Notes: generated by a model from the letters alone, not told the origin. Shown: positions 44,269-53,120, numbered from the stretch's first letter. The stretch: 64,000 nucleotides of DNA from CFX2 sp014338005 (GCA_030263555.1 SZPE01000001.1:83473-147472), one strand, 5' to 3'. Made by a program: numbers and translations.

Positions 44269-45844
44269 AAATCGCCACGCCGCCCGAACGCGCCACCAAA
44301 CGCAGCGACTCCAGGCAGTTGGATGGCCCTAACTGCTCCTCCAGCGGCCCGACAATCACGTATCGAACCTGATAGTCATCCAGGAGCGCCTGGCAGTTAT
44401 CCACCTGGCCGCCGAACCAGTCCAGCACGGCGCGTCTTTTTGTCGCGGCATCCAGCGTTTCGTAGGGATGGCCGTACACCACCCGCGCCCCTGCCCAGGC
44501 CGGAACCCACACGCTCACTTCTTCCGAAGCCAGTATCACATCGCTCGACCGCGTATGGTCATGCAGCCATAACAGCGCCCCGGCATAATCCCGGCTCAGG
44601 AAGGGGCCGATATTGACGCGCAGGTTGATCGCCAGCAGCAGCACGATGCTCAGCGTCATCAGCGGCACGACCACTACCAGCAGCCGGTAGCGCCAGCGCC
44701 GGTTGACGTACCGAAACCAGAAATCCTCCAGCGAGCGGGTGGCAAAATAGGCGATTGGAATCATCATGCCGGCAGCAAACCGGCGCTGGATGGTCGTCGG
44801 CAGGTAGACCATCACCAGCATCACCAGCAGCCAGATCAGCATAAACTGGTCGCCGTCCGGCTCGAAACGCCGCACAGCGCGGTAAATGCCCGGCAGCGCC
44901 ATCAGCAGCGGCACGCCCAGGCCCAGCAGCAGCACCAGCGGCGGCGGCGCGGGCGTCACGTTCTGCCGCGTCCACTCGTTTAAGGCCGGGTTATAGGTGA
45001 TGGCGGCGGCATAATAAGCCGCCATCGGCACTGCAGGCAGCACAACCACCAGCAGCCAGCGCAGCTCACGCTGGCGAAACCCACGCTGCTGATACCAGCG
45101 AACGACCACATAAATCCCGACGGCGATGCCGATGGGCAGCAGCGCCTGCGGGTACAGCAGCGACAGCGCAAAACTCAACACGCCCGCCAGCAGGCCGCCG
45201 TTGTGTACCGCCGGGTCGCCGCTTTCGCCGGGGCGAAACGCGACAATTACCACGCTGGCGATCAGCGCCAGGCACGTCAGCGCCAGCGGAAAATGCACGT
45301 TCACCAGGCTGCTGTAGAGCGGAAACATCTCCGGGATGGTCAGATCGGGGAAATTGGCGTCGGGCATCCAGGGGTAAAAAAACCACCCCAGGCCGGAGCC
45401 GACCGCCGCGATCACGAAAAAAATCCGCCGGGCGCGCAGCCGCATCCAGATGCTTGCCCCCATCTGGTACAGCGCCATATACATCACGAACGATGACGCC
45501 ACCCGCGCCGCGTGGAACAGGGCAATCGGCTGCAAGCCGACGAAACGCGCCAACTGCCCCAACGCCGGATAAATCACCTGGATGAACGCGCCGCTGTGGG
45601 CTTCCGGCGTATGCCAGAAGTACACCAGCCACGAGCCATTCATACCCTGCTGCATTTTGGATAGATAAGTCGCGCCGTCCCGGTAGTTGTTCAGCACCCC
45701 CATAAACTGCCACTGTGTACCAACCACGCCGCTTAAGGCCACCCATAAAAACGGCACGAACGCCACGATCACCAGCGCCCCGCCAAAGATCACCACCCAG
45801 CGCCATTCGGCGGGTGTGATATGAACGGTACTTTGTGTTTGCAT
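44258..45844 (-). CDS. Polytopic membrane protein, first gene of the glycosyltransferase block
   Basis: This 528-residue protein has about twelve membrane helices. Its first loop (YLSKMQQGMNGSWLVYFWHT, EAHSGAFIQVIYPALGQLAR) matches that of the protein at 28425-30095, so the two are paralogues at opposite ends of the block. A short C-terminal region (VWVPAWAGARVVYGHPYETL, YVIVGPLEEQLG) resembles the tail of other polytopic surface-glycan proteins. It is the first gene of the block, and the 152-nt gap upstream is shared with a divergent plus-strand gene. Confidence 0.7.
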   Translation of the reverse strand: MQTQSTVHITPAEWRWVVIFGGALVIVAFVPFLWVALSGVVGTQWQFMGVLNNYRDGATYLSKMQQGMNGSWLVYFWHTPEAHSGAFIQVIYPALGQLARFVGLQPIALFHAARVASSFVMYMALYQMGASIWMRLRARRIFFVIAAVGSGLGWFFYPWMPDANFPDLTIPEMFPLYSSLVNVHFPLALTCLALIASVVIVAFRPGESGDPAVHNGGLLAGVLSFALSLLYPQALLPIGIAVGIYVVVRWYQQRGFRQRELRWLLVVVLPAVPMAAYYAAAITYNPALNEWTRQNVTPAPPPLVLLLGLGVPLLMALPGIYRAVRRFEPDGDQFMLIWLLVMLVMVYLPTTIQRRFAAGMMIPIAYFATRSLEDFWFRYVNRRWRYRLLVVVVPLMTLSIVLLLAINLRVNIGPFLSRDYAGALLWLHDHTRSSDVILASEEVSVWVPAWAGARVVYGHPYETLDAATKRRAVLDWFGGQVDNCQALLDDYQVRYVIVGPLEEQLGPSNCLESLRLVARSGGVAIYAT

Positions 45845-45863
45845 TCACACACCTTTAGCCGGC

Positions 45864-45893
45864 TTGCTTCACGATTCCCGCACGGTGTATAAT
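45864..45893 (+). promoter_or_regulatory. Promoter in the divergent region before the zinc-ribbon gene
   Basis: TTGCTT (45864-45869), an 18-nt spacer and a perfect TATAAT (45888-45893) point toward the plus-strand gene at 45997, giving a leader of about 95 nt. On the opposite strand a TATACA box (45891-45886) overlaps it and could serve the minus-strand block that starts at 45844. Confidence 0.55.
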
Positions 45894-45996
45894 CGCTGCC
45901 ATAATAAACGATAACTCAATTATCCATTTCGAGCGATTAAGGCTCTGTCCATTTTATACCCTCACCGCAGATGCACGCCAGCAAAGGCAGGTTCTT

Positions 45997-46710
45997 ATGT
46001 CACAGGCACTCGCGCTGTACCAGCTTCAGGAAATCGAATTGGGCATCCTGCGCTGCCAGAAACGTTTGAGCGAGATCGCCTCTGCCCTGGAGGACAGCCA
46101 GGCCGTTGCCGAGGCCCGCGCCCGGCTGGAATCGGCGCAAAAAATCCTCTCGCCGCTGCAAACCCGCGCCCGCAGCCTGGAACTGGAAATCCAGTCCAAC
46201 GCCGATAAAATCCGCGCCACCGACGAACGGCTGTACAGCGGCAGCGTCCGTAACCCCAAAGAACTTCAGGAGATGCAGCAGGAAATCCAGGCGCTCAGGC
46301 GGCGAAACGGCGATCTGGAAGATGCCCTGCTGGATGTTATGCTGGCCGTCGAAGAGGCCGAAGCCGCGCTCAACGCAGCCAGGGCGAACCTTCAGCAGGT
46401 CACGAGCGATTGGGAAACCAACAACCAAACCCTGCTGGAAGAACAAACGCGCCTGAAAAACGATGAGGCGCGGTTGATCGAGCAGCGCCGGCAGGCCTTA
46501 AGCCACATCAACGCTGAAAACCTTAAACTGTATAACGCGCTTAAACCGCGCCGCCACAACCAGCCGGTTGCCGTCCTGGACGGCGATACCTGCGCTGCCT
46601 GCGGCGTGGAACAAACGATGGCGATCATCAGTGACCTCGACCGGGGCGTTTCGCTGGTGAAGTGTATGAGCTGCGGGCGCATCCTGGTTCGCAAGCCCGG
46701 AAAGGCATGA
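45997..46710 (+). CDS. CT398/CdsZ-like coiled-coil zinc-ribbon protein
   Basis: This 237-residue protein is mostly a long antiparallel coiled coil (about 5-180) with the family hallmark LYSGSVRNPKELQEMQQEIQ (about 79-98). The C-terminal C4 zinc ribbon has CAAC and CMSC pairs. Members of this family are widespread, and some have been linked to secretion systems or translation-related roles, but none is assigned with confidence here. The next gene starts 3 nt after the stop, so the two are probably co-transcribed. Confidence 0.85.
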   Translation: MSQALALYQLQEIELGILRCQKRLSEIASALEDSQAVAEARARLESAQKILSPLQTRARSLELEIQSNADKIRATDERLYSGSVRNPKELQEMQQEIQALRRRNGDLEDALLDVMLAVEEAEAALNAARANLQQVTSDWETNNQTLLEEQTRLKNDEARLIEQRRQALSHINAENLKLYNALKPRRHNQPVAVLDGDTCAACGVEQTMAIISDLDRGVSLVKCMSCGRILVRKPGKA

Positions 46711-46713
46711 ACG

Positions 46714-49380
46714 ATGGGTTTCGACTTTGAAAACTTCGGCATCGGCCTGTTAACCGGCTGGGCCACCGCCTACGGCGTTTACCGCGCCCGCCACCGCATC
46801 GGCGCTGCGGTGCGTTCGGCACGCCGGCAGGCCACCAGCGCCCAGAACTACGCCACCCAAAGCGCCGACAACCGCTATATCAACGATCTGGTGCATCTGG
46901 CCGAAACATCGCACCTGGCCGGGCGTTTTGTGAGCCTGTCGCAGATCGTCGTCGAGCCGCGTTTTATCCCCGCGCCGCCGCTGGCCGCGCCGCCGGACGA
47001 GGAAGTCGTTCACAGCGTTTTTCATGTCGTGCCGGTCATCCCCGATCATCCATATCTGCACGCGCCGTACAACCTGGAGACGCTCTCGATAGACGACCTG
47101 AGCGCCGGCGAACGCGCGATTGCCCTGCTGGGCCGCCCCGGCAGCGGGCGCACCACCGCTTTGATGACTATCATCCTACGCAGCCTGGGTAAAATCCGCT
47201 TCGAGCAGCCGGCAGACCGGGTGCAGATGCGGATTGATGCTGAAGAAGCCGCCCTCAGCGACAAACAGCGTGCCGTCCGGGTCAAGGAACGCCTGACCAT
47301 CGAACAGCGCGCCAAAGAACGCCTGGCGGAAGAACAGGGGCTGGCCTTCGACGCCGACGCCGCCAACAAAACCGCCCTGCCCCTTTTCAACCGCCTGATG
47401 CCGGTTTACGCGCATCTGGCCGATATAAACCCCGCCGACCCCGAATTCGGCAAAACGGTTGACCCTGCCGAGCCGCTGGTGCGTTCGGTGCAGCGCCAGG
47501 TTGGGCGCATCACCGCCAGCGCCATTCCGGGCAATCTCTACAAGCGGTTAAGCCAGGGGCAGGTTTTGCTGCTGGTGGACGGCTACGACGATCTGCCCCC
47601 GGACGAGCGCGGCCCCAAACTGGCCTGGCTGCAAGCCCTGATGAACCTGTACCCGCAGAACTTTTTCATCGTCGCCGGCCCGGTCATCGGCAGCGGCCCG
47701 CTGCTGCGCCTGGGGCTGGCCCCGGTGTATCTGCGCCCCTGGAGCGACCTGGATGCCGCCCGCGCCGCCGACAACTGGGCGGCAGCCTGGCCGAGACTGG
47801 CCGGCGCGCGGCGCAGCCGCCTGACCCAACCGGTAGACGAAGCGGCGGTCGCCCGCGCCAAAACCAACAATCGGGCGCTTTCGCCGTTCGAGCTTACACT
47901 TAAAATCTGGGGAAACTACGCCAACGATGCCGAAGCGCCCGGTTTTGAAGGCTGGCTGCGCGCGCTGCTGGTCCGTCACCTGCCTGCTGACCAGTCGCTC
48001 GGACGGCTGCTGCCGCAGTTGGCGCAGGCGGCGGCGCTCCAGCTTGATGAAGGGTTTTTCACCCAGGCGCGCCTGGAAGAGCTGCTGGCCGGTTCGGACA
48101 TGCCAGAAATCGCCGCCGTCGAAGAACCCGAACCGGACGCAGCCCCCAAAAAGATGAAAAAAGATGCCGCTGGCAAAAAAGAAGAAACCAGCGCGGTCGG
48201 GCGCTTTCTGGCGCTCCTGCGGCGCAGCGGGCTGATCGTCTCCTACGTCGGCGGGCGCTGCCGTTTCAGCCATCCTTTCCTGGCCGCCTATCTCGCCAGC
48301 CTTACCCTGCGCGACGGCGGCCAGTTGGCCGAAAAAGCCCGGCTGCCGGAATGGACACAGGCCATCGCTTACGCCGCCCTGCACATGCCCATCGAAGAGG
48401 CTGTGCGTCTCCGCCTCGATATGCCGCCGGATGTCCTGCACAGCCACACACTGGACATCGCCAACTGGCTGCCCTATGCCGGGGCAGATGTCCCCTGGCG
48501 CAAGCAGTTTCTCAAATACCTGGGCAATCTGCTGCTGATGCCCAACCAGTACCCCTTTTTGCGCGAGCGTGCGGCGGCGGCGCTGCTGACCACCCGCGAC
48601 CGTAACGCGCTGGTCATCTTCCGCCAGGCTTTAACCAACACGCCCGCTCATACGCGGCAAATCGCCTGCCTGGGCATCGGCGCGCTGGGCGACCCCGACT
48701 CCGTCCAAATCATCAGCCCGCTGCTGCAAGACTCGTACAGCGATGTACAGCTTGCCGCCGGGCTGGCGTTGGGCGCTGTCGGCACCGAAGCCGCGCTCGA
48801 AACGCTGGTGGAAGCCTTCACCCAGGGGTCGGAGCAGCTCCGCCAGGCCGTCGCGGAGACGTTCGCCGCGCTGCCGGACGAAGGGTATCCTATCCTGTAT
48901 GATGCCATCCACGACGAAGATATGCTGCTGCGGCGCGCGGCGGTTTTCGGCCTGCGCCGCCTCAAAACCGGATGGGCGCTCACCGCCATCTACCGCGCTT
49001 TTCTGGAAGATTCTCAGTGGTACGTGCGCTCCGCCGCAGAAATGGCCTTTCAGGAATTGCAGTACGGCGAAGATCGCGGCGTCAAACGGTATCCCCCGGT
49101 GGAATCGCTGCCATGGCTGGCGGAATGGGCGGCGCGGCGCGGCGAGAACCTGCCGCCCGGTGAAGGCGCTAATCAAATGCTGATGCGGGCGCTCCAGGAG
49201 GGCGAGCCGGAAATTCAGCAGCTTGCGGCGGCGGTCATCGGCCAGTTAGGGCTGGCCTCGGTCGGCAAGGCGCTTTACGGGGCCATGCGCGACCGCCAGC
49301 CGCAAACCCGCGACACCGCCTACCGGGCGCTGGCGCACCTCCAGGCGTTGATCGGCCAGCCGCTTCCCGCGCCGGTTTGA
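46714..49380 (+). CDS. NACHT-like STAND NTPase with HEAT-type repeats
   Basis: This 888-residue protein has a short hydrophobic N-terminal segment (about 8-23) that may anchor it. A P-loop NTPase core follows, with Walker A GRPGSGRTT (140-148) and a NACHT-style Walker B LLLVDGYDDLPPDER (285-299). Winged-helix-like features include FSHPFLAAYLAS. The C-terminal half (about 590-880) is built of HEAT-like helical repeats (ALVIFRQALTNTPAHTRQIA, LAAGLALGAVGTEAALETLV, LRRAAVFGLRRLKTGWALTA). The Walker A Lys is replaced by R146, so nucleotide hydrolysis may be weak. STAND NTPases act as signal-triggered switches, some in defence. A Lys-rich acidic linker lies near 490-515. Its role is not known. Confidence 0.72.
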   Translation: MGFDFENFGIGLLTGWATAYGVYRARHRIGAAVRSARRQATSAQNYATQSADNRYINDLVHLAETSHLAGRFVSLSQIVVEPRFIPAPPLAAPPDEEVVHSVFHVVPVIPDHPYLHAPYNLETLSIDDLSAGERAIALLGRPGSGRTTALMTIILRSLGKIRFEQPADRVQMRIDAEEAALSDKQRAVRVKERLTIEQRAKERLAEEQGLAFDADAANKTALPLFNRLMPVYAHLADINPADPEFGKTVDPAEPLVRSVQRQVGRITASAIPGNLYKRLSQGQVLLLVDGYDDLPPDERGPKLAWLQALMNLYPQNFFIVAGPVIGSGPLLRLGLAPVYLRPWSDLDAARAADNWAAAWPRLAGARRSRLTQPVDEAAVARAKTNNRALSPFELTLKIWGNYANDAEAPGFEGWLRALLVRHLPADQSLGRLLPQLAQAAALQLDEGFFTQARLEELLAGSDMPEIAAVEEPEPDAAPKKMKKDAAGKKEETSAVGRFLALLRRSGLIVSYVGGRCRFSHPFLAAYLASLTLRDGGQLAEKARLPEWTQAIAYAALHMPIEEAVRLRLDMPPDVLHSHTLDIANWLPYAGADVPWRKQFLKYLGNLLLMPNQYPFLRERAAAALLTTRDRNALVIFRQALTNTPAHTRQIACLGIGALGDPDSVQIISPLLQDSYSDVQLAAGLALGAVGTEAALETLVEAFTQGSEQLRQAVAETFAALPDEGYPILYDAIHDEDMLLRRAAVFGLRRLKTGWALTAIYRAFLEDSQWYVRSAAEMAFQELQYGEDRGVKRYPPVESLPWLAEWAARRGENLPPGEGANQMLMRALQEGEPEIQQLAAAVIGQLGLASVGKALYGAMRDRQPQTRDTAYRALAHLQALIGQPLPAPV

Positions 49381-49381
49381 C

Positions 49382-49948
49382 TCATTCAGCTTCCGGCAGC
49401 TGCTCATTTGCCGCATCACACGGCAGCGCGTGGTCAAAATCAGTGTGAAAAATATATTCGCGTTCCCCGGCCAGCAGCACGATGCGGTAGCCGTCAATCT
49501 GCACCGCCGTATAGGTTTGTCCGGGCAGCGGACAGCCCAGGCTGCTGTCCGGCCAGCGCACCGGGCGGACTTCAACCACGCGGATACGGCGGGTCGGCAG
49601 GTCCAGGATGTCGCCCAGGCGGCGCTGTGCCAGCTGCACCAGTTCAGCGGCCACCGGGTCACTCTCCGGCGTTTCCTCATCAGCCGGCCCCGCCGTAACA
49701 ACATCGCCGGGGCCGGGCAGGGCGGCGCGGGTCGCAGTCGGCGGTGCGGGTGAGGGCGTATCGGTTATGATGGCCGGGATGAGTGTCAGCGTCGGCGGCG
49801 GCGTGGATGCTTCACCCCCCGCGCAGGCGGCCAAAAAAATCAGCAGGACAAAACCCGGCAGACGGTTAATCCGCCAGCTTGCCGCCCAGTTTTTCCTCAA
49901 CCTCGGCAGTGGAGATACCTTCCACGCTGATGATTTTTTCACGCCCAT
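49382..49948 (-). CDS. Lipoprotein with conserved WPDSSLGCP domain
   Basis: An N-terminal region with positive charge and a hydrophobic stretch ends in a lipobox (LLIFLAAC). A Thr/Pro-rich linker and a compact C-terminal domain with VRPVRWPDSSLGCPLPGQTY, YRIVLLAGEREYIFHTDF and a final Cys follow. I have seen this domain as a recurring exported module in related bacteria; its function is unknown. The start is uncertain: the ATG at 49948 overlaps the DUF167 gene by 83 nt, while a TTG at 49900 gives a more usual signal peptide. It is the last gene of the pgeF-yggS-yggT-DUF167 set. Confidence 0.68.
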   Translation of the reverse strand: MGVKKSSAWKVSPLPRLRKNWAASWRINRLPGFVLLIFLAACAGGEASTPPPTLTLIPAIITDTPSPAPPTATRAALPGPGDVVTAGPADEETPESDPVAAELVQLAQRRLGDILDLPTRRIRVVEVRPVRWPDSSLGCPLPGQTYTAVQIDGYRIVLLAGEREYIFHTDFDHALPCDAANEQLPEAE

Positions 49949-50189
49949 TCGCCCCGGCTACAATCTCGATTCGCTCGGCAGGCACGCCTAACTGCTGTGC
50001 CAGAAAATTCACCAGTTCCTCGTTGGCTGCCGGATCGCCCGCCGGCGACGAAACCAGGCGAATCTTCAGCGTGCCATCCTCCTGCGCCCCAACCAGTTCC
50101 GGCGCGACGGCCCGCGTCACAACCCGCACCGTGAAGGCGGCGCCTCCTCTGGCATCGGTTATTTCAAATTTGCGGCGGTTTTGCGACAT
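49866..50189 (-). CDS. DUF167 (YggU-like) protein
   Basis: This 107-residue protein matches the DUF167 family in its C-terminal 70 residues: LKIRLVSSPAGDPAANEELV, FLAQQLGVPAERIEIVAGAN and REKIISVEG. The family is widespread and has no firm function. It often lies next to yggT, as it does here. The first 30 residues contain an unusual insert (RVVTRAVAPELVGAQEDG). The 130-nt gap upstream holds only small hairpins. Confidence 0.82.
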   Translation of the reverse strand: MSQNRRKFEITDARGGAAFTVRVVTRAVAPELVGAQEDGTLKIRLVSSPAGDPAANEELVNFLAQQLGVPAERIEIVAGANGREKIISVEGISTAEVEEKLGGKLAD

Positions 50190-50319
50190 AAGTACGACCT
50201 CTCAGTTTTATCCCCCATTATCGCTGAGAACGCTCAGAAATAAGGGTTAAGCATTTACCCGTAGAAAGTCTGTTTGCTTCTACTTTACTCTGAGTCGCCT
50301 CATTATGCTATCCGGGGAA

Positions 50320-50562
50320 TCAAACCTGGAGCAGCCGCAGCAGCACCTGGATGATTAAAAACACAATCAGCGGGCTGAGGTCAATCATGCCCGTCTGCGG
50401 CAGCAGGTCGCGCACCGGACGCAGCACCGGCTCGGTCAGGTCGTAAATGATCTGGATAATCGGGTTGCTGCGGTCTACATTCGGGAACCAGCTCATCAGC
50501 ACCCTTGCCAGCAGGATCAACTCAAACAGCCATAACACGAGAAAGATAATCTGGAGAATCAT
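50320..50562 (-). CDS. yggT: YggT-family membrane protein
   Basis: This 80-residue protein has two membrane helices (about 3-25 and 58-78) flanking the YggT signature LMSWFPNVDRSNPIIQIIYD, LTEPVLRPVRDLLPQTG and DLSPLIVFLIIQVLL. YggT proteins are linked to membrane organisation, ion tolerance or cell division in different bacteria. I chose the ATG at 50562, which follows GAGG by 8 nt; ATGs at 50568 and 50607 lie too close to or before that site. Confidence 0.85.
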   Translation of the reverse strand: MILQIIFLVLWLFELILLARVLMSWFPNVDRSNPIIQIIYDLTEPVLRPVRDLLPQTGMIDLSPLIVFLIIQVLLRLLQV

Positions 50563-50578
50563 GCTCATTTCCTCAACC

Positions 50579-51301
50579 TTAACCTTCGCCGAATATAGCG
50601 CGGCCAATCCGCACCAGTGTTGCCCCTTCTTCGACGGCTACCGGATAATCATCCGTCATGCCCATGCTCAGGTCCACCAGCGGTCTGTTGAACGCCTCGG
50701 CCAGCGCGTCCCGCAGCGCCGCCAGCCGCGCAAATATCGGGCGCGTCTGTTCCATCTCCGGCACGATGGGCGCCATCGTCATCAGGCCGTGTACGTTTAA
50801 ACCCGGCAGCGCCAGAATTTGTTCGACTTCGCTCCATAGGCGGCGGCGGGTTTCATCATTCGTCTGCCAGTCGGCGGCCCCAAAGCCATATTTGGCTGTT
50901 TCGCCCGATACGTTCATCTCCAGCAGCACGTCGAGCGTCCGCCCGGCTTCTGCCGCCAGCGCCGACAGCTTGCCGGCCAGTTTGAGCGAATCGACCGAAT
51001 GAACCTGCCGGAACAGCGGCAGCGCCAGCCGGGCTTTGCGGCTTTGAAGATGGCCGATCATATGCCAGGTCAGCGGGCGCGGCGACACTGCGTTAACCGC
51101 CGGGATTTTGGTTTCAGCTTCTTCTACGCGGTTTTCGCCAAAATGTTGCACCCCGGCTTCGACCACCTCCAGGATGGCCGACGCCGGCTGCGTTTTGCTG
51201 ACGGCGATCAGCGTCACCGCTGCCGGGTCGCGCCCGGCGCGGGCGCACGCCTCCGCAATGGTTTCCAGCACGCGGCTCACTCGAACGGCAGCTGCTGTCA
51301 T
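50579..51301 (-). CDS. yggS: YggS-family PLP homeostasis protein
   Basis: This protein of about 240 residues has the YggS/PROSC fold. It has the PLP-binding Lys in LIAVSKTQPASAI (about K36) and the family motifs FGENRVEE, WHMIGHLQSRKA, VHSVDS, LEMNVSGE, KYGF, GLMTMAP and LSMGMTDDYPVAVEEGATLV, then RIGRAIFG. It binds pyridoxal phosphate and keeps vitamin B6 and amino acid pools balanced. I chose the ATG at 51301, which overlaps the pgeF stop by 4 nt; a farther upstream start would run through pgeF. Confidence 0.92.
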   Translation of the reverse strand: MTAAAVRVSRVLETIAEACARAGRDPAAVTLIAVSKTQPASAILEVVEAGVQHFGENRVEEAETKIPAVNAVSPRPLTWHMIGHLQSRKARLALPLFRQVHSVDSLKLAGKLSALAAEAGRTLDVLLEMNVSGETAKYGFGAADWQTNDETRRRLWSEVEQILALPGLNVHGLMTMAPIVPEMEQTRPIFARLAALRDALAEAFNRPLVDLSMGMTDDYPVAVEEGATLVRIGRAIFGEG

Positions 51302-52074
51302 AACGATAACACGGCTCCAAAACGTCCGGTGCGGCCTTTTTCTGCCCGGTGCGAAAAAAACTCGTCGGTGCGCTCCGCCGTACACAACCCGGCGATTTCG
51401 ATCTGTTCCACGCCGGCCCGCTGCAAATCGCGCCGGTTGGCTTCCCACAGGTCGAGATAGGCGCTTCCGTCAGCGGGGTCGCGCCGGATCAACCCGTCTA
51501 TCGTGCCAAAGTACGCCCGTATCGCCTCCACGACTTCCTCACCCACCTGGTAGCGGCTCGGCCCGATGCTCGGCCCAATGCCGGCCTGAATGTCCGCAGG
51601 CCGGCTGCCATAAGCCTCAACCATCGCCTGCACCGTGTTCGCGCTTACCCCCAGCGCCGTCCCCCGCCAACCGGCGTGGGCGATGCCGATCACACCGCGC
51701 ACCGGGTCGTAAAACAGCAGCGGCGTACAGTCCGCGAAACGCATCGTCAGCGGCGTATCCCGGCGATCTGTCACCATGCTGTCTGCCAGCGCCAGCCAGC
51801 GGCGACCGCGCACCGGCCCGTTGGCGATCACCGTATCGGCGCTGTGAACTTGCCACACCGTACAGGCGCGCGCCCCGTTCAGGCGCAGCGCCCGGTACAT
51901 ACGTTCGTGGTTTTCCCGCACTGCCGCCGGCTCGTCCCCAACATTGCCGCCCAGATTCAGCGAGTGCCAGGGGGACGCGCTAACCCCGCCGCTGCGTGTG
52001 AAGATGCCATGATTCACGTCCGGCCACATCTCAAATTGATAATAAATCAGCCCGTCCTGTTCAACTCGTCGCAA
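51298..52074 (-). CDS. pgeF: PgeF/YfiH-family purine nucleoside phosphorylase-like (formerly laccase-like) protein
   Basis: This 258-residue protein has the complete family motif set: GIFTRSGGVS, WQVHSADTVI (His), FADCTPLLFYD (Cys), HAGWRGTALGV (His), AGIGPSIGP, and a Cys in GLCTAERTDEFFSHRAE. Members bind zinc and act on purine nucleosides or on peptidoglycan precursors (PgeF editing). It starts the pgeF-yggS-yggT-DUF167-lipoprotein operon. The ATG is followed by a normal N-terminus; no strong ribosome-binding site was identified. Confidence 0.9.
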   Translation of the reverse strand: MRRVEQDGLIYYQFEMWPDVNHGIFTRSGGVSASPWHSLNLGGNVGDEPAAVRENHERMYRALRLNGARACTVWQVHSADTVIANGPVRGRRWLALADSMVTDRRDTPLTMRFADCTPLLFYDPVRGVIGIAHAGWRGTALGVSANTVQAMVEAYGSRPADIQAGIGPSIGPSRYQVGEEVVEAIRAYFGTIDGLIRRDPADGSAYLDLWEANRRDLQRAGVEQIEIAGLCTAERTDEFFSHRAEKGRTGRFGAVLSL

Positions 52075-52397
52075 CCTGCCGCCTCCATACCTGTTTCATC
52101 CACCTCCATTCTAATTCGCGCGCGCCAACCGCCCAAGACCCAACCGAATACATTTGTTGCGATGCCCAGCATTTTAGGTGTATACTGCCGATAACGTAAT
52201 CAAGCGGCTGTGTCACGGGCGGCCCGCTTCAGGATCATACAACTGGCGGCACAGCTGACCAAATACATTTGCTTCGGCAGTGAAAAACAGCGATCAGTTC
52301 GCGGTCGAGTGTTGTCTGTCTAGCTCACCTTTAGTCAGGCGATAAGGCCAAGTTTCCCCTTCGATCCAAAGGGGCCATCCAGAGCGCGAGGAGCAAA
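52075..52397. other. 323-nt divergent intergenic region
   Basis: The region separates pgeF (minus) from the NarL-type regulator (plus). It holds a plus-strand promoter candidate at 52157-52186, a 10-nt direct repeat AATACATTTG (52147-52156 and 52262-52271), and several small hairpins, including a CCCCTT/AAGGGG stem shortly before the start of the regulator gene. No coding sequence or recognised RNA was found. The long leader of about 200 nt and the repeats make post-transcriptional control of the regulator gene possible. Confidence 0.6.
52157..52186 (+). promoter_or_regulatory. Promoter candidate of the NarL/DegS-type two-component operon
   Basis: TTGCGA (52157-52162), an 18-nt spacer and TATACT (52181-52186) precede the regulator gene and would give a leader of about 205 nt. 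Confidence 0.5.
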
Positions 52398-53120
52398 ATG
52401 AGCGAAAGTAAAGAGCGCCCCAGGAGCATCTCCGTTTTAGTGGTAGATGACCATCCCCTTTTCCGTGAGGGCTTGCAGCAGGCGCTGGAACTTGAAGATG
52501 ATATAGTCGTCGTTGGCTTCAGCGAAGACGGCGAAGATGCGCTCAGGAAAGCCCGCCAGTTACGCCCGGATGTGGTGTTGTTAGACATCAACCTTCCTGG
52601 CATGAACGGCCTCCAGGTGGCGCGCCAGTTGAAGGCCGAACGCCCGGATATTGCCGTCGTTGTGTTAACGGCCTATCACGATATACAGCAGGTCGTCCAC
52701 ACCATGCGCGCCGGGGCATCCGCCTACTGTTCCAAAGAAGTCACGCCGGATGAACTGATCGAGATCGTGCGCGATACCGCGCGCGGTTATTATATCGTCG
52801 GCGGCGAAAAACTCGACCAGCGCGCGCTCGAAAGCTGGATTCAGGCCAGCATCGAGGCCATGAGCGGGCCGTACATCATTGACGCCGAGGAACATTTTGT
52901 CCCCCTCAGCCCGCGTGAGATGGAAATCCTCCAGTTCGTCACGCATGGCCTCAGCAACAAGGAAATCGCCCTCAAGCTGCGGATCAGCCAGCAGACCGTC
53001 AAAAACCACATGACTTCCATCCTTAAAAAACTGAATGTCGAGGATCGCACCCAGGCCGCCGTCAACGCCTTGCGCCGGGGCTGGGTACGTCTCGAAGATG
53101 GCCGTTCAAACAAACTGTAG
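52398..53120 (+). CDS. NarL/FixJ-family response regulator
   Basis: This 240-residue regulator has an intact receiver (acidic pair in VVDDHPLF, D63 in LLDINLPGMNG, Thr in VVLTAYHD, Lys in CSKEVTP) and a C-terminal LuxR-type helix-turn-helix (LSPREMEILQFVTHGLSNKE, then QTVKNHMTSILKKLNV). A linker of about 30 residues separates them. A good ribosome-binding site (GAGGAG) precedes the ATG. The next gene, 18 nt later, is a DegS/NarX-type kinase that should be its partner. Being just upstream of the Tad pilus genes suggests, but does not prove, that it controls them. Confidence 0.93.
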   Translation: MSESKERPRSISVLVVDDHPLFREGLQQALELEDDIVVVGFSEDGEDALRKARQLRPDVVLLDINLPGMNGLQVARQLKAERPDIAVVVLTAYHDIQQVVHTMRAGASAYCSKEVTPDELIEIVRDTARGYYIVGGEKLDQRALESWIQASIEAMSGPYIIDAEEHFVPLSPREMEILQFVTHGLSNKEIALKLRISQQTVKNHMTSILKKLNVEDRTQAAVNALRRGWVRLEDGRSNKL

